A stretch of DNA of 32,168 nt from JBPOIS01 sp052034295 (lineage in GTDB: Bacteria; Pseudomonadota; Gammaproteobacteria; Pseudomonadales; Moraxellaceae): the NCBI GenBank assembly GCA_052034295.1, contig JBPOIS010000213.1, positions 1 to 32,168 on the forward strand. The letters are read 5' to 3'. The position numbers and the translations under genes were made by a program. This document shows, piece after piece, positions 1 through 7,389 of the stretch (positions are counted from its first letter, which is position 1; each line of letters begins with the position of its first letter). Under the pieces are notes generated by a model, which saw nothing but the letters and a program-made list of their open reading frames with translations, was not told the DNA's origin and did no database searches.

Positions 1-1
1 G

Positions 2-343
2 AGGCGACAAGTGGCCACGCGCTACAGCGAGGCAGCGATCCATCAGGGCACGGTGTATCTGGCCGGTCAGGTGCCGCGCAATCCAGAGGCTGACCTCAGC
101 GCCCAGACCCGCGATGTGCTGGAGCAGATTGATGTGCTGCTCGCGGAAGCGGGCAGTGACCGCGACCACCTGCTCAGCGTGACCATTTATCTGGCCGATC
201 TGGCCGATTACGAGGGTATGAATGCAGTCTGGGAGGCCTGGCTGAGTGCCGGTCACGCCCCGCCGCGCGCCTGTGTGCAGGCACGGCTGGCTGATCCAGC
301 GTGGAAATTGGAAATCGTTGTGGTGGCGGCAGTGAAAGACTGA
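2..343 (+). CDS. RidA/YjgF/YER057c-family protein (5' end outside window)
   Basis: The product fits the RidA (Rid) superfamily of small trimeric proteins. Many members hydrolyse reactive enamine/imine intermediates made by PLP enzymes, but many subgroups have other or unknown roles. Seen: YSEAAIHQGTVYLAGQV near the start, matching the family's usual first beta strands, and near the C terminus PPRACVQARL followed by LEIVVVAAV, the usual Arg-bearing strand and last strand. A GTG at 11 could serve as start, but the family normally has about ten residues before the YSEA-type motif, and the frame stays open to the window edge (RRQVATRYSEA). I therefore treat the gene as truncated by the window, with GTG an internal Val. 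The subfamily cannot be assigned, so no symbol is given. Confidence 0.85.
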   Translation, partial: RRQVATRYSEAAIHQGTVYLAGQVPRNPEADLSAQTRDVLEQIDVLLAEAGSDRDHLLSVTIYLADLADYEGMNAVWEAWLSAGHAPPRACVQARLADPAWKLEIVVVAAVKD

Positions 344-378
344 GTTTCAGGAAAATACATGATTCATCGCGCCCGTTT

Positions 379-407
379 TTGACAGCCCCCCCTTTGTAGG
401 GTAGAAC
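379..407 (+). promoter_or_regulatory. Sigma-70 promoter for the gene at 495
   Basis: A perfect -35 hexamer TTGACA at 379-384 is followed after exactly 17 bases by TAGAAC at 402-407 (4 of 6 matches to TATAAT). Transcription would start near 414, leaving a leader of about 80 bases. That leader contains a weak hairpin (GGAAG at 417-421 with CTTCC at 430-434). The ribosome binding site AGGGA at 484-488 precedes the ATG at 495. This is the best -35/-10 pair in the window. Confidence 0.65.
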
Positions 408-494
408 TCCGCTGAGGGAAGGCTGACCGCTTCCAAGCTCGCTGCTGAACTCGCCGCATTGAGGGCGTGAAAAAACGTCGTATAGGGATACAAC

Positions 495-860
495 ATGCAA
501 ACCATCACCTGCTATCGGCCTGTGGGCCCCGAAGAGTTGGCATTGCTGCGTCAGGCAGACATGCGTGCATGGCCGCCGCGTTTGCCGGAGCAACCGATTT
601 TTTATCCGGTGACCCATGCCCGCTACGCCGCCGAAATTGCCAGCCGCTGGAATGTCAGGGACAGCGGCTATGGCGCAGTAACCCGCTTTGAAGTCGAGGC
701 AGATTATTTGAAAAAATATCCAGTTCAGCAGGTTGGTGACGTTTATCACACCGAGTGGTGGATTCCTGCTGAGGCGCTGGCAGAATTCAACCGCCACATC
801 GTCGGCCCGATTGAGGTGATTGAGGAATTTTTTCCCCGGTCGCCACAGCCAGAGGCCTAG
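495..860 (+). CDS. Small conserved protein, resembling entries named 'ADP-ribosylation/crystallin J1'
   Basis: A 121-residue soluble protein with no signal peptide or membrane segment. Seen: YRPVGPEELALLRQ near the start, then WPPRLPEQPIFYPV, a VTRFEVEADYL strand, and near the end YHTEWWIPAEALAEFNRHIVG with PIEVIEEF. From memory this pattern (PPRLP-QPIFYPV, then VTRFEV, then WIPAE-L-EFN-HIVG-I-V) is that of small bacterial proteins carrying the label 'ADP-ribosylation/crystallin J1'. No enzymatic activity is established for them as far as I know, and I do not infer one. The ATG at 495 is supported by AGGGA six bases upstream and by its own promoter at 379-407. Its stop TAG (858-860) overlaps the stop of convergent dusA within one CTAG. 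Confidence 0.8.
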   Translation: MQTITCYRPVGPEELALLRQADMRAWPPRLPEQPIFYPVTHARYAAEIASRWNVRDSGYGAVTRFEVEADYLKKYPVQQVGDVYHTEWWIPAEALAEFNRHIVGPIEVIEEFFPRSPQPEA

Positions 861-1843
861 ACCTGCACGGGGTCGGTGCCGGGGCTGTGTTGCTGCATCC
901 ATGCAATCGCCCGCTGCAGGTCGGCCAGGGTACGCGCCTGCCCACCGCTGAGCGCCTGCCGCCATTTGCGTGCACCGGGCTGCCCGGCAAACAGGCCCAG
1001 AATGTGCCGGGTGATGTGGTGCAGGGCGTGCCCCGCCGCCAGACGCCGTTCGGCGTAGGGCAGCAGGGCCTCCAGCACGGCCAGGCGGTCCGGCACGGCC
1101 AGCCCCCACAGTGCGCCAGCCTGCGCCAGCAAATACGGCTCGTGGTAGGCGGCGCGGCCGATCATCACCCCGTCGGTTTTTTCGGCCTGCTGCAGAATGC
1201 CGTCCAGCGAGGTGATGCCGCCATTGATCTCGATGCTGAGGTCTGGACGTTCCTGTTTCAGCCGGTACACCTCGGCGTGGCGCAGCGGTGGGATTTCTCG
1301 GTTTTCCCTGGGCGACAGGCCATTCAGCAGCGCGATGCGTGCATGGACGATGAAACGCCGACAGCCTGCGCTGGCCACCGTGTCCACAAAGTGGCGCATA
1401 TGCTCGTAGGAATCAAGGTCGTCTATGCCGATGCGGTGCTTGACCGTCACCGGAATCGACACCGCCGCCTGCATGGCGGCGATGCACTCGGCCACATGCG
1501 CAGGCTCGGCCATCAGACAGGCACCGATGCGGTTGTGCTGCACCCGGTCCGAGGGACAGCCCACATTCAGGTTGATTTCATCGTAGCCCCAGTCCTGACC
1601 GATGCGGCTGCACTGGGCCAGCGCCTGCGGGTCGCTGCCACCCAGCTGCAGGACCAGCGGGTGCTCACTGCGGTCAAAATCCAGATGGCGGGCGCGGTCA
1701 CCGTGCAGGATCGCCCCGGTGGAAATCATTTCGCTGTACAGCCAGACCTGTGGGTTGAGCAACCGGGCAAACACCCGGTAGTCCGACGTGGTCCAGTCCA
1801 GCATCGGGGCAACGGACAGGCGAAATTCAGCAGGCAGGGTCAT
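857..1843 (-). CDS. dusA: tRNA-dihydrouridine(20/20a) synthase DusA
   Basis: FMN- and NADPH-dependent reduction of uridine to dihydrouridine in the D-loop of tRNAs. Seen (numbering from a TTG two codons upstream): SVAPMLDWT near the start (flavin-binding strand of the TIM barrel), the catalytic-cysteine motif NVGCPSDRVQ with Cys98, HARIALLNGLSPRENREIPPL, which is diagnostic of DusA rather than DusB or DusC, and INGGI with VMIGRAAY for phosphate binding. About 328 residues is the usual length. I start at ATG 1843 rather than TTG 1849 because ATG matches the typical MxxxxxFRLSVAPMLDWT layout; the Shine-Dalgarno is weak (GGTGG) for both. A possible promoter lies at 1901-1909. The gene is convergent with the one at 495 and downstream of the EamA transporter. 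Confidence 0.95.
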   Translation of the reverse strand: MTLPAEFRLSVAPMLDWTTSDYRVFARLLNPQVWLYSEMISTGAILHGDRARHLDFDRSEHPLVLQLGGSDPQALAQCSRIGQDWGYDEINLNVGCPSDRVQHNRIGACLMAEPAHVAECIAAMQAAVSIPVTVKHRIGIDDLDSYEHMRHFVDTVASAGCRRFIVHARIALLNGLSPRENREIPPLRHAEVYRLKQERPDLSIEINGGITSLDGILQQAEKTDGVMIGRAAYHEPYLLAQAGALWGLAVPDRLAVLEALLPYAERRLAAGHALHHITRHILGLFAGQPGARKWRQALSGGQARTLADLQRAIAWMQQHSPGTDPVQV

Positions 1844-1900
1844 GCACAACCACCAGGAAAACAGACAAAGGGTGCGACAGGACTGGCACCGGGACCGCGC

Positions 1901-1909
1901 AGTTTAGCA
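1901..1909 (-). promoter_or_regulatory. Possible extended -10 promoter for dusA
   Basis: On the minus strand TGC-TAAACT (extended -10; hexamer at 1906-1901) lies about 58 bases before the dusA ATG. It is followed at once by a GCGCGG discriminator, like the -10 boxes before pntAA and ndk. No good -35 is visible at 16-18 bases, so this is tentative. Confidence 0.35.
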
Positions 1910-1927
1910 TGCAGCAGGAGGACCGCA

Positions 1928-2860
1928 TCAGGCCCGGCGCAGACTGACCATCATCACCCCACCCAGATTCAGCGCCACCCCCAGCCACTGCAGGCCATTC
2001 AGGCGCTCACCCAGAATGGCCACCGCCAACAGCAGGGTCAGGATCGGCCCGCCGGAACTGAGCAGGGCTGCCCGGGCCGGACCGATTCGCTCGATGCCCA
2101 TCATCAGGAACACCGTCGGCAGCACCGTGGCAAACACCCCCAGCGCCAGCCCATAGCCCCAGCCGACCAGCGGCAGCTGCTGCAAAAACTGCCACGGTGC
2201 TGACTGGTGCAGGGCAAAATGCAGCAGCGCCGCCACACAGGCCACCGACATCGACAGGCCATTCAGGCGCAGGCTGCCAAACCGGCCAATCAGCGTCGGT
2301 GTCAATACCAGATACAGCGCATAGGCCACCGCGGCGGCAAACACCAGCGCACTGCCCAGCCACAGCCCCGGTGGGTTCAGGTGCTGCCCGCCTTCCCCCA
2401 GCATCACCAGCACCGTGCCGCCATAGCTGAGCAAAATCGCCAGCCGCGTGGCTGGACGCACTGGCTGACGGGCCACGGCGGCGGTGATCAGCACGGTCAG
2501 GGTGGGATACAGAAACAGGATCAGCCGTTCCAGCGAGGCGCTGATGTATTGCAGGCCAATGAAATCCAGAATGCTGGCCAGATAATAGCCCAGCAGCCCG
2601 GCCAGCAGCAGCAGCCCCCAGTCCTGCCGGCGCAGCGGCTGTGGGGGCGGCGGGCTGTGCCAGACCAGCAGCAGGTAAAAGGGCAGGGCCGTCAGCATGC
2701 GCAACGCCAGCAGCGTCACCCCGTCAAAGGCAGGCACCGCCGCAAAGGCGGATTTGATGACAATGGCCTTGAGGGCAAACAAAAATGCTGAAGCCAGCAC
2801 CAGCAGGGTGCCCCACAGCGCCGCCGGGGAAGACGGCTGGGTGGACTGCGTCACCGCCAT
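1928..2860 (-). CDS. EamA/DMT-family inner-membrane transporter
   Basis: A roughly 310-residue protein made almost entirely of hydrophobic helices, consistent with the ten-helix EamA fold (two five-helix repeats) of drug/metabolite transporters. Seen: LWGTLLVLASAFLFALKAIVIK as helix 1, LLALRMLTALPFYLLLVW, LLLLAGLLGYYLASILDFIGLQYISASLERLILFLYP (typical end of the first repeat), and in the second half GIERIGPARAALLSSGGPILTLLLAVAILGERLNGLQWLG (the matching end of repeat two). The substrate cannot be told. The frame is open to 3025, but the preceding 55 codons are not hydrophobic and look non-coding. ATG 2860 puts about 15 residues before helix 1; ATG 2896 is an alternative. Neither has a strong ribosome binding site. 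It may be co-transcribed with dusA, 84 bases downstream. Confidence 0.88.
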   Translation of the reverse strand: MAVTQSTQPSSPAALWGTLLVLASAFLFALKAIVIKSAFAAVPAFDGVTLLALRMLTALPFYLLLVWHSPPPPQPLRRQDWGLLLLAGLLGYYLASILDFIGLQYISASLERLILFLYPTLTVLITAAVARQPVRPATRLAILLSYGGTVLVMLGEGGQHLNPPGLWLGSALVFAAAVAYALYLVLTPTLIGRFGSLRLNGLSMSVACVAALLHFALHQSAPWQFLQQLPLVGWGYGLALGVFATVLPTVFLMMGIERIGPARAALLSSGGPILTLLLAVAILGERLNGLQWLGVALNLGGVMMVSLRRA

Positions 2861-2990
2861 GGCACGGGGGATCCGGTCCGCAAAAAGGACCGCCATTGTC
2901 GCACAGGTCCCCGGCCCGCCGGCAAGCCACTGGCCTGATGCATCAGACCCGTGCGTCACTTGTGGCATACCCGATTGTCGGCCTTGGTGG

Positions 2991-2996
2991 TAGAAT
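2991..2996 (+). promoter_or_regulatory. Possible upstream -10 box (P2) before pntAA
   Basis: TAGAAT followed by CCGCGC, 54 bases upstream of the stronger -10 at 3045. No convincing -35 stands 16-18 bases upstream. It resembles the other -10/CGCGC combinations in the window and could be a second start for pntAA or a chance match. Confidence 0.25.
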
Positions 2997-3044
2997 CCGC
3001 GCAAAATATCGGTATTCACTGGCAAAATGGTGACCTTTTTAAGG

Positions 3045-3050
3045 TATAAT
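3045..3050 (+). promoter_or_regulatory. Consensus -10 box of the pntAA-pntAB-pntB promoter
   Basis: Perfect TATAAT at 3045-3050 followed immediately by CGCGCGCC. The -35 region (around 3022-3028, GCAAAAT) is poor, so an activator or unusually strong -10 contacts may be needed. Predicted start is near 3057, giving a leader of about 78 bases that contains the hairpin at 3081-3104. A GC-rich discriminator of this kind is known to make promoters sensitive to ppGpp/DksA; that it does so here is inference. Confidence 0.55.
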
Positions 3051-3080
3051 CGCGCGCCTTTTGTCAGGGCTGATTGGGGG

Positions 3081-3104
3081 AAAACCTTTTACCCAAAGGT
3101 TTTT
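3081..3104 (+). promoter_or_regulatory. 9-bp inverted repeat in the pntAA leader
   Basis: AAAACCTTT (3081-3089) and AAAGGTTTT (3095-3103) form a perfect 9-bp stem with a five-base TACCC loop, ending in a short T run (3100-3104) and lying between the -10 at 3045 and the start codon at 3135. It could be a weak intrinsic terminator/attenuator or a DNA palindrome bound by a regulator. The stem is AT-rich, so RNA stability would be modest. Confidence 0.45.
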
Positions 3105-3134
3105 GCACATTATTTCTAAGCCTGAGGACGACTC

Positions 3135-4262
3135 ATGCAGATCGGAATTCCCGCCGAAATTGTCGCCGGCGAAACCCGCGTCGCGGCGACACCCGAGACG
3201 GTCAAAAAACTCAAAGCCGCTGGCCACACCATCGTGGTGCAGCGCGGTGCAGGTCACGCGGCCAACTATCCGGATGCCCAATACGAGCAAGCCGGGGCCA
3301 CCGTGGTCGACAACGCCTACACCGGCAGCCAGATTGTGCTGAAAGTGCGTGCACCCCAGGGCGACGAGATTGCCCAGCTGGCGGCAGGCACCCGGATCAT
3401 CGGCATGTTCGACCCCCACCGCAACCCTGACCTGGACCGCTTTGCCAGCCAGGGCGTGTCGGTGTATGCGATGGAAATGATCCCCCGCACCCTGTCACGC
3501 GGCCAGAGCATGGACGTGCTGTCCTCGCAGTCCAACCTGGCAGGCTACAAGGCCGTACTGCTGGCAGCCAATGAATTCCAGCGGCCTTTCCCGATGTTCA
3601 TGACCTCGGCCGGGACCGTCAAGCCGGCCCGTGTGGTCATCATGGGTGTCGGCGTGGCCGGCCTGCAGGCGATTGCCACCGCCAAGCGCCTGGGTGCTGT
3701 GGTGGAAGCCACGGACCTGCGGCCGACTGCCAAGGATCAGGTGGAATCGCTGGGCGGCAAATGGCTGGACGTGCCGATGTCGGCCGAAGAGCAGGAAAAC
3801 GCCAAGAAAGCCGCCGCCAGCGGCTATGCGTGGATGCCCGGTCCCCAGTACATCGCCGATCAGGCGGTGATCGTCGACAAGGCTGTCTCCAATGCCGACA
3901 TCGTCATCACCACCGCGCTGATTCCGGGCCGCAATGCCCCGCGCCTGATCAAGGCCGAGACCGTGGCCAAAATGAAACCCGGTTCGGTGATCCTGGACAT
4001 GGCGGTCGAGACCGGCGGCAACGTCGAAGGCTCTGTGCTGGGGCAGACCGTCACCACCGACAATGGCGTGCGCATCATTGGGGTCGGCAACATTCCTGCG
4101 GCGCTGGCGGCCCAGTCCTCGGCCCTGTATGCCAACAACCTGTTGAACTTCCTGACCACCCTGTTCAACAAGGAAGGCCAGCTGGTGCACAACCCCGAAG
4201 ACGACATCCACAAGGCCCTGCTGATTGTGGATGGCGGTCAAGTCCTGCTCAAGCGCGGTTAA
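3135..4262 (+). CDS. pntAA: NAD(P) transhydrogenase alpha subunit, part 1 (NAD(H)-binding domain I)
   Basis: Soluble NAD(H)-binding domain I of the proton-translocating transhydrogenase, which couples hydride transfer from NADH to NADP+ to proton entry across the inner membrane. Seen: MQIGIPAEIVAGETRVAATPETV at the start (alanine dehydrogenase/PNT N-terminal domain), SSQSNLAGYKAVL, and the Rossmann segment VVIMGVGVAGLQAIATAKRLGAVVEATDLRP. It ends after about 375 residues, without the membrane domain that E. coli PntA carries, so this is the split three-gene form. AGGACGA before the ATG serves as ribosome binding site. The gene heads a pntAA-pntAB-pntB operon with an upstream promoter and leader hairpin. 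Confidence 0.95.
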   Translation: MQIGIPAEIVAGETRVAATPETVKKLKAAGHTIVVQRGAGHAANYPDAQYEQAGATVVDNAYTGSQIVLKVRAPQGDEIAQLAAGTRIIGMFDPHRNPDLDRFASQGVSVYAMEMIPRTLSRGQSMDVLSSQSNLAGYKAVLLAANEFQRPFPMFMTSAGTVKPARVVIMGVGVAGLQAIATAKRLGAVVEATDLRPTAKDQVESLGGKWLDVPMSAEEQENAKKAAASGYAWMPGPQYIADQAVIVDKAVSNADIVITTALIPGRNAPRLIKAETVAKMKPGSVILDMAVETGGNVEGSVLGQTVTTDNGVRIIGVGNIPAALAAQSSALYANNLLNFLTTLFNKEGQLVHNPEDDIHKALLIVDGGQVLLKRG

Positions 4263-4272
4263 GGAGACAGCC

Positions 4273-4632
4273 ATGAACGAAGTCATTCAGCAAGCCGCAG
4301 TGCAGGCGGCCCAACACGCCGCGGCTGTGCCGTTTGTTTCGACCTTCACCATTTTTGTGATGGCGATTTTTGTGGGGTATTACGTGGTGTGGGGCGTCAC
4401 GCCCGCGCTGCACACCCCGCTGATGGCCGTGACCAACGCGCTGTCCGGCATCATCGTGGTCGGTGCCATGCTGCAGACCGTGGCCACTGGCGTCGACACC
4501 ACCGCGATGCAAACCATCACGCCCACCAGCCTGCTCGGGGCCTTTGCGGTGTTTCTGGCGTCCATCAACATCTTTGGTGGTTTTGCCGTGACCCGGCGCA
4601 TGCTCGCCATGTTTGAAGCCAAGAAGAAGTAA
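4273..4632 (+). CDS. pntAB: NAD(P) transhydrogenase alpha subunit, part 2 (membrane domain)
   Basis: A 119-residue membrane subunit supplying the part of domain II that in E. coli is fused to PntA. Seen: FVSTFTIFVMAIFVGYYVVWGVTPALHTPLMAVTNALSGIIVVGAM, the family signature covering the first membrane helices and the conserved HTPLM-VTNA-SG turn, then a last hydrophobic helix and a basic tail (RRMLAMFEAKKK). An in-frame start at 4225 would overlap pntAA; I choose ATG 4273 because AAGGAG sits at 4261-4266 with correct spacing. It follows pntAA by 10 bases and precedes pntB by 12. Confidence 0.95.
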   Translation: MNEVIQQAAVQAAQHAAAVPFVSTFTIFVMAIFVGYYVVWGVTPALHTPLMAVTNALSGIIVVGAMLQTVATGVDTTAMQTITPTSLLGAFAVFLASINIFGGFAVTRRMLAMFEAKKK

Positions 4633-4644
4633 GGGGCCGGATCG

Positions 4645-6036
4645 ATGGATTTTATCAAAGACAATGCGGACTGGCTGTATCTGGTCGGTGCGATCCTGTT
4701 TATCCTGACCCTGCGCGGCCTGTCCGGACCCAAGACGGCCATCCAGGGCAACAAGTTCGGCATGATCGGCATGACCGTGGCCGTGCTGACCACCTTTTTT
4801 GTGGCACCGAATCCCGTGTATGGCCTGATCATCGGCGCCATGGTCGCCGGTGCAGCCATTGGCCTGTGGCGCGCCAAAGTGGTGCCGATGACCCAGATGC
4901 CTGAAACCGTGGCGCTGATGCACTCGCTGGTCGGTCTGTCTGCGGTGTGCATTGCGGTGGCGGCGGTGCTGCACGCAGGCGTCCATCACGATGCCGTGCA
5001 CCGTGTGGAACTGTTCATTGGCTGCTTCGTCGGTGCCATCACCTTCACTGCGTCGGTGTTTGCCTATGGCAAGCTGGCGGCCAAGAAGTGGGCCAAAACC
5101 CTCAAGGGCGGCTGGATCAAGCCGGTTCAGGCCCTGCTGTTTGTGATCATGCTGGTGTGCGGTGGCATCTATTTTGGCACCGAAAACATGACCGCCTTCT
5201 ATGCGATGACCGCCTTTGCCCTGGCGTTTGGCTGGTTCTGGATCGCGCCGATCGGCGGGGGTGACATGCCGGTGGTGGTGTCGCTGCTGAACTCGTTCTC
5301 GGGCTGGGCCGCGGCCGGGATCGGTTTCACCCTGAACAACCCGATGCTGATCATTGCCGGTTCGCTGGTGGGGTCGTCGGGTGCGATTCTGTCGTACATC
5401 ATGTGCAAGGCGATGAACCGTTCGCTGATGAACGTGCTGTTTGGGGGCATTGCCACCAGTGGTGCGGCCGCGGGTGCCGATGGCGAAGTCAAGCAGAAAA
5501 ACTACAAGTCCGGTTCGCCTGAAGATGCGGGCTTCCTGATGTCCAACGCCTCCAGCGTGATCATCGTGCCGGGCTATGGCATGGCCCAGGGCCGCGCCCA
5601 GAATGCCGTGAAGGAGCTCGCCAACACCCTGAAGGAAGAAGGCGTGCAGGTCCGTTTTGCCATTCACCCGGTGGCAGGCCGGATGCCCGGTCACATGAAT
5701 GTCCTGCTGGCCGAAGCCGACGTGCCCTATGAAGACATCCTGGAAATGGATGAAATCAACTCGGACTTCGCGGGGACAGACGTGGTGCTGGTCATCGGCG
5801 CCAACGACGTGGTCAACCCGGCGGCCAAGGACGACCCCAGCTCGCCGATCTATGGCATGCCGATCCTGGAAGCCTACAAGGCGCAGACCGTGATGGTGAT
5901 CAAGCGCTCGATGTCCACCGGTTATGCCGGTCTGGACAACGACCTGTTCTATCTGGACAAAACCATGATGGTGTTCGGTGACGCCAAAAAAGTCGTCGAG
6001 GACATGACCAAGGCCATCAACGGCACTGGCCATTAA
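4645..6036 (+). CDS. pntB: NAD(P) transhydrogenase beta subunit
   Basis: Supplies the remaining domain II helices (proton channel) and the NADP(H)-binding domain III. Seen: repeated hydrophobic helices up to about residue 260, including GMTVAVLTTFFVAP and GGGDMPVVVSLLNSFSGWAAA, the latter a hallmark of PntB. Domain III follows: SVIIVPGYGMAQGRAQ (nucleotide-binding loop), FAIHPVAGRMPGHMNVLLAEA, LVIGANDVVNPAAK and KRSMSTGYAGLDN, which contacts the NADP phosphate in known structures. At 463 residues it is full length. The start ATG 4645 follows GGGGCCGG-type purines only loosely, but its alignment with the family N terminus is good. A strong terminator follows at 6057-6082. Confidence 0.96.
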   Translation: MDFIKDNADWLYLVGAILFILTLRGLSGPKTAIQGNKFGMIGMTVAVLTTFFVAPNPVYGLIIGAMVAGAAIGLWRAKVVPMTQMPETVALMHSLVGLSAVCIAVAAVLHAGVHHDAVHRVELFIGCFVGAITFTASVFAYGKLAAKKWAKTLKGGWIKPVQALLFVIMLVCGGIYFGTENMTAFYAMTAFALAFGWFWIAPIGGGDMPVVVSLLNSFSGWAAAGIGFTLNNPMLIIAGSLVGSSGAILSYIMCKAMNRSLMNVLFGGIATSGAAAGADGEVKQKNYKSGSPEDAGFLMSNASSVIIVPGYGMAQGRAQNAVKELANTLKEEGVQVRFAIHPVAGRMPGHMNVLLAEADVPYEDILEMDEINSDFAGTDVVLVIGANDVVNPAAKDDPSSPIYGMPILEAYKAQTVMVIKRSMSTGYAGLDNDLFYLDKTMMVFGDAKKVVEDMTKAINGTGH

Positions 6037-6056
6037 ACACATCTGATGTACAAAAG

Positions 6057-6082
6057 ACCGCCCCCCAGAGGGCGGTTTTTTT
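6057..6082 (+). terminator. Intrinsic terminator of the pnt operon
   Basis: A 7-bp stem ACCGCCC (6057-6063) / GGGCGGT (6070-6076) with a six-base loop is followed by an unbroken run of T (6076-6082). It lies 20 bases after the pntB stop. Confidence 0.9.
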
Positions 6083-6148
6083 ATAAAATTAAAGAAATGT
6101 GTCAAACAGATGAACCAGAACCGCCCCACGTTGGGGCTGCTGGTCGGT

Positions 6149-6226
6149 TGGCTGGGGCCTGCGTCCCGCTGATCGATTGGATTGGACCCCAGCCACCCCT
6201 GTGGCGGTGGAGGGTTGTTTTTTTTT
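6149..6226 (+). promoter_or_regulatory. Leader before wecB with competing terminator-like and anti-terminator pairings
   Basis: Two RNA pairings share the same bases. (1) ACCC (6186-6189) with GGGT (6212-6215), stacked by a small internal loop on CCACC (6193-6197) with GGTGG (6206-6210), is followed within two bases by nine T's (6218-6226): an intrinsic-terminator layout, ending just before the GAGG ribosome binding site (6227-6230) of wecB. (2) TGGCTGGGG (6149-6157) pairs perfectly over 9 bp with CCCCAGCCA (6187-6195), which uses up the 5' arm of (1). A further hairpin GCCCCA-CGT-TGGGGC lies at 6123-6137. The geometry is that of an attenuator; whether it works is inference. No clear promoter is seen between 6083 and 6122, only an AT-rich stretch. 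Confidence 0.45.
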
Positions 6227-6235
6227 GAGGCCTTG

Positions 6236-7384
6236 ATGCGCAGACTCAAAGTATTGACTGTTTTTGGCACACGGCCAGAAGCCATCAAAATGGCCCCGGT
6301 GGTCAGGGCCTTGCAGGGCAGTGCACAGATTGACGCCCGCACCTGTGTGACCGCGCAGCACCGGCAGATGCTCGATCAGGTCATGAGCCTGTTTGAACTG
6401 CAGGCGGATTATGATCTGGATCTGATGCAGCCGGGCCAGACCCTCACCGACCTCACCGCGCGGATGCTGCAGGCCATGGCCCCGGTGCTGCAGGATTTCC
6501 AGCCGGACATCGTGCTGGTGCATGGCGACACCACCACCACGTTTTGTGCCTCGCTGGCAGCGTTTTATCAGCAGATTCACATCGGTCATGTGGAGGCGGG
6601 CCTGCGCACCCACAACCTGTATTCCCCATGGCCCGAAGAAGCCAACCGTCGCCTCACCGGAGCGCTGGCCGAGCTGCATTTTGCCCCCACGGACCGCTCG
6701 GCACGCAACCTGCGCCATGAAAACATCGAACCGTCCCAGGTGTTTGTCACCGGCAACACGGTGACCGACGCCCTGCGGCTGATCCAGCAGCAGCTGCAGG
6801 CGCATCCGGCGCAGACTGCCGCGCTGGCGCAGCAGTTTCCATTTTTGTCCCAGCAGCGCCGCCTGGTGCTGATCACTGGCCATCGCCGGGAAAATTTTGG
6901 CCAGGGTTTTGTCAACATCTGCACCGCCATCCGTCAGCTGGCCGAGCGCTATCCACAGGTGGATTTTGTCTATCCGGTGCACCTGAACCCGAATGTGCAG
7001 CAGCCGGTCAGCAAGATTCTGGGCGGGCTGTGCAACGTGCACCTGATCGAGCCACAGGATTATCTGCCGTTTGTGTACCTGATGGGCCGCTCGCACCTGA
7101 TCCTCACCGATTCCGGGGGCATTCAGGAAGAGGCCCCCAGCCTCGGCAAGCCGGTGCTGGTCATGCGTGACACCACTGAGCGGCCTGAGGCGGTCGAGGC
7201 GGGGACTGTACGGCTGGTGGGTACCGATGTGGCCCAGATCGTTGGCCACGCGGTGGCACTGCTGGAGGATGACGCGGCCTGGCAGCAGATGAGCCACGCC
7301 CACAACCCCTATGGCGATGGCCATGCGGCAGAGCGCATCGTGCAGATTTTGCTGGACCATTACTGTTCAAGACTGGAGCACTGA
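6236..7384 (+). CDS. wecB: UDP-N-acetylglucosamine 2-epimerase (non-hydrolysing)
   Basis: Interconverts UDP-GlcNAc and UDP-ManNAc in the cytoplasm. Seen: KVLTVFGTRPEAIKMAPVV at the start (family signature), VHGDTTTTFCASLAAF, HVEAGLRTHN, LITGHRRENFG (conserved His/Arg/Glu loop) and the C-terminal UDP-binding stretch LTDSGGIQEEAPSLGKPVLVMR followed by TERPEAVEAG. Length 382 residues is normal. The frame is open upstream to 6182, but ATG 6236 gives the correct N terminus and has GAGG six bases upstream. It opens the glycan locus; wecC follows after 5 bases, so UDP-ManNAc is probably passed directly to oxidation. The leader may control it by attenuation. Confidence 0.95.
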   Translation: MRRLKVLTVFGTRPEAIKMAPVVRALQGSAQIDARTCVTAQHRQMLDQVMSLFELQADYDLDLMQPGQTLTDLTARMLQAMAPVLQDFQPDIVLVHGDTTTTFCASLAAFYQQIHIGHVEAGLRTHNLYSPWPEEANRRLTGALAELHFAPTDRSARNLRHENIEPSQVFVTGNTVTDALRLIQQQLQAHPAQTAALAQQFPFLSQQRRLVLITGHRRENFGQGFVNICTAIRQLAERYPQVDFVYPVHLNPNVQQPVSKILGGLCNVHLIEPQDYLPFVYLMGRSHLILTDSGGIQEEAPSLGKPVLVMRDTTERPEAVEAGTVRLVGTDVAQIVGHAVALLEDDAAWQQMSHAHNPYGDGHAAERIVQILLDHYCSRLEH

Positions 7385-7389
7385 AAAAG

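Noticed and set aside
887..2203. A 438-codon plus-strand frame opposite dusA
   Set aside because: It runs antisense to the well-matched DusA (catalytic Cys, HAR motif). The product is Gln/His/Arg-rich with no recognisable domain.
2861..3025. Upstream extension of the EamA transporter to 3025
   Set aside because: The added 55 residues are polar and unlike the family; helix 1 follows shortly after the ATG at 2860.
4249..6342. A 697-codon open frame on the minus strand opposite pntAB and pntB
   Set aside because: The plus strand clearly encodes the transhydrogenase. The antisense product is His/Arg/Gln-rich low-complexity sequence with no family motif, as expected from the mirror of GC-rich codons.
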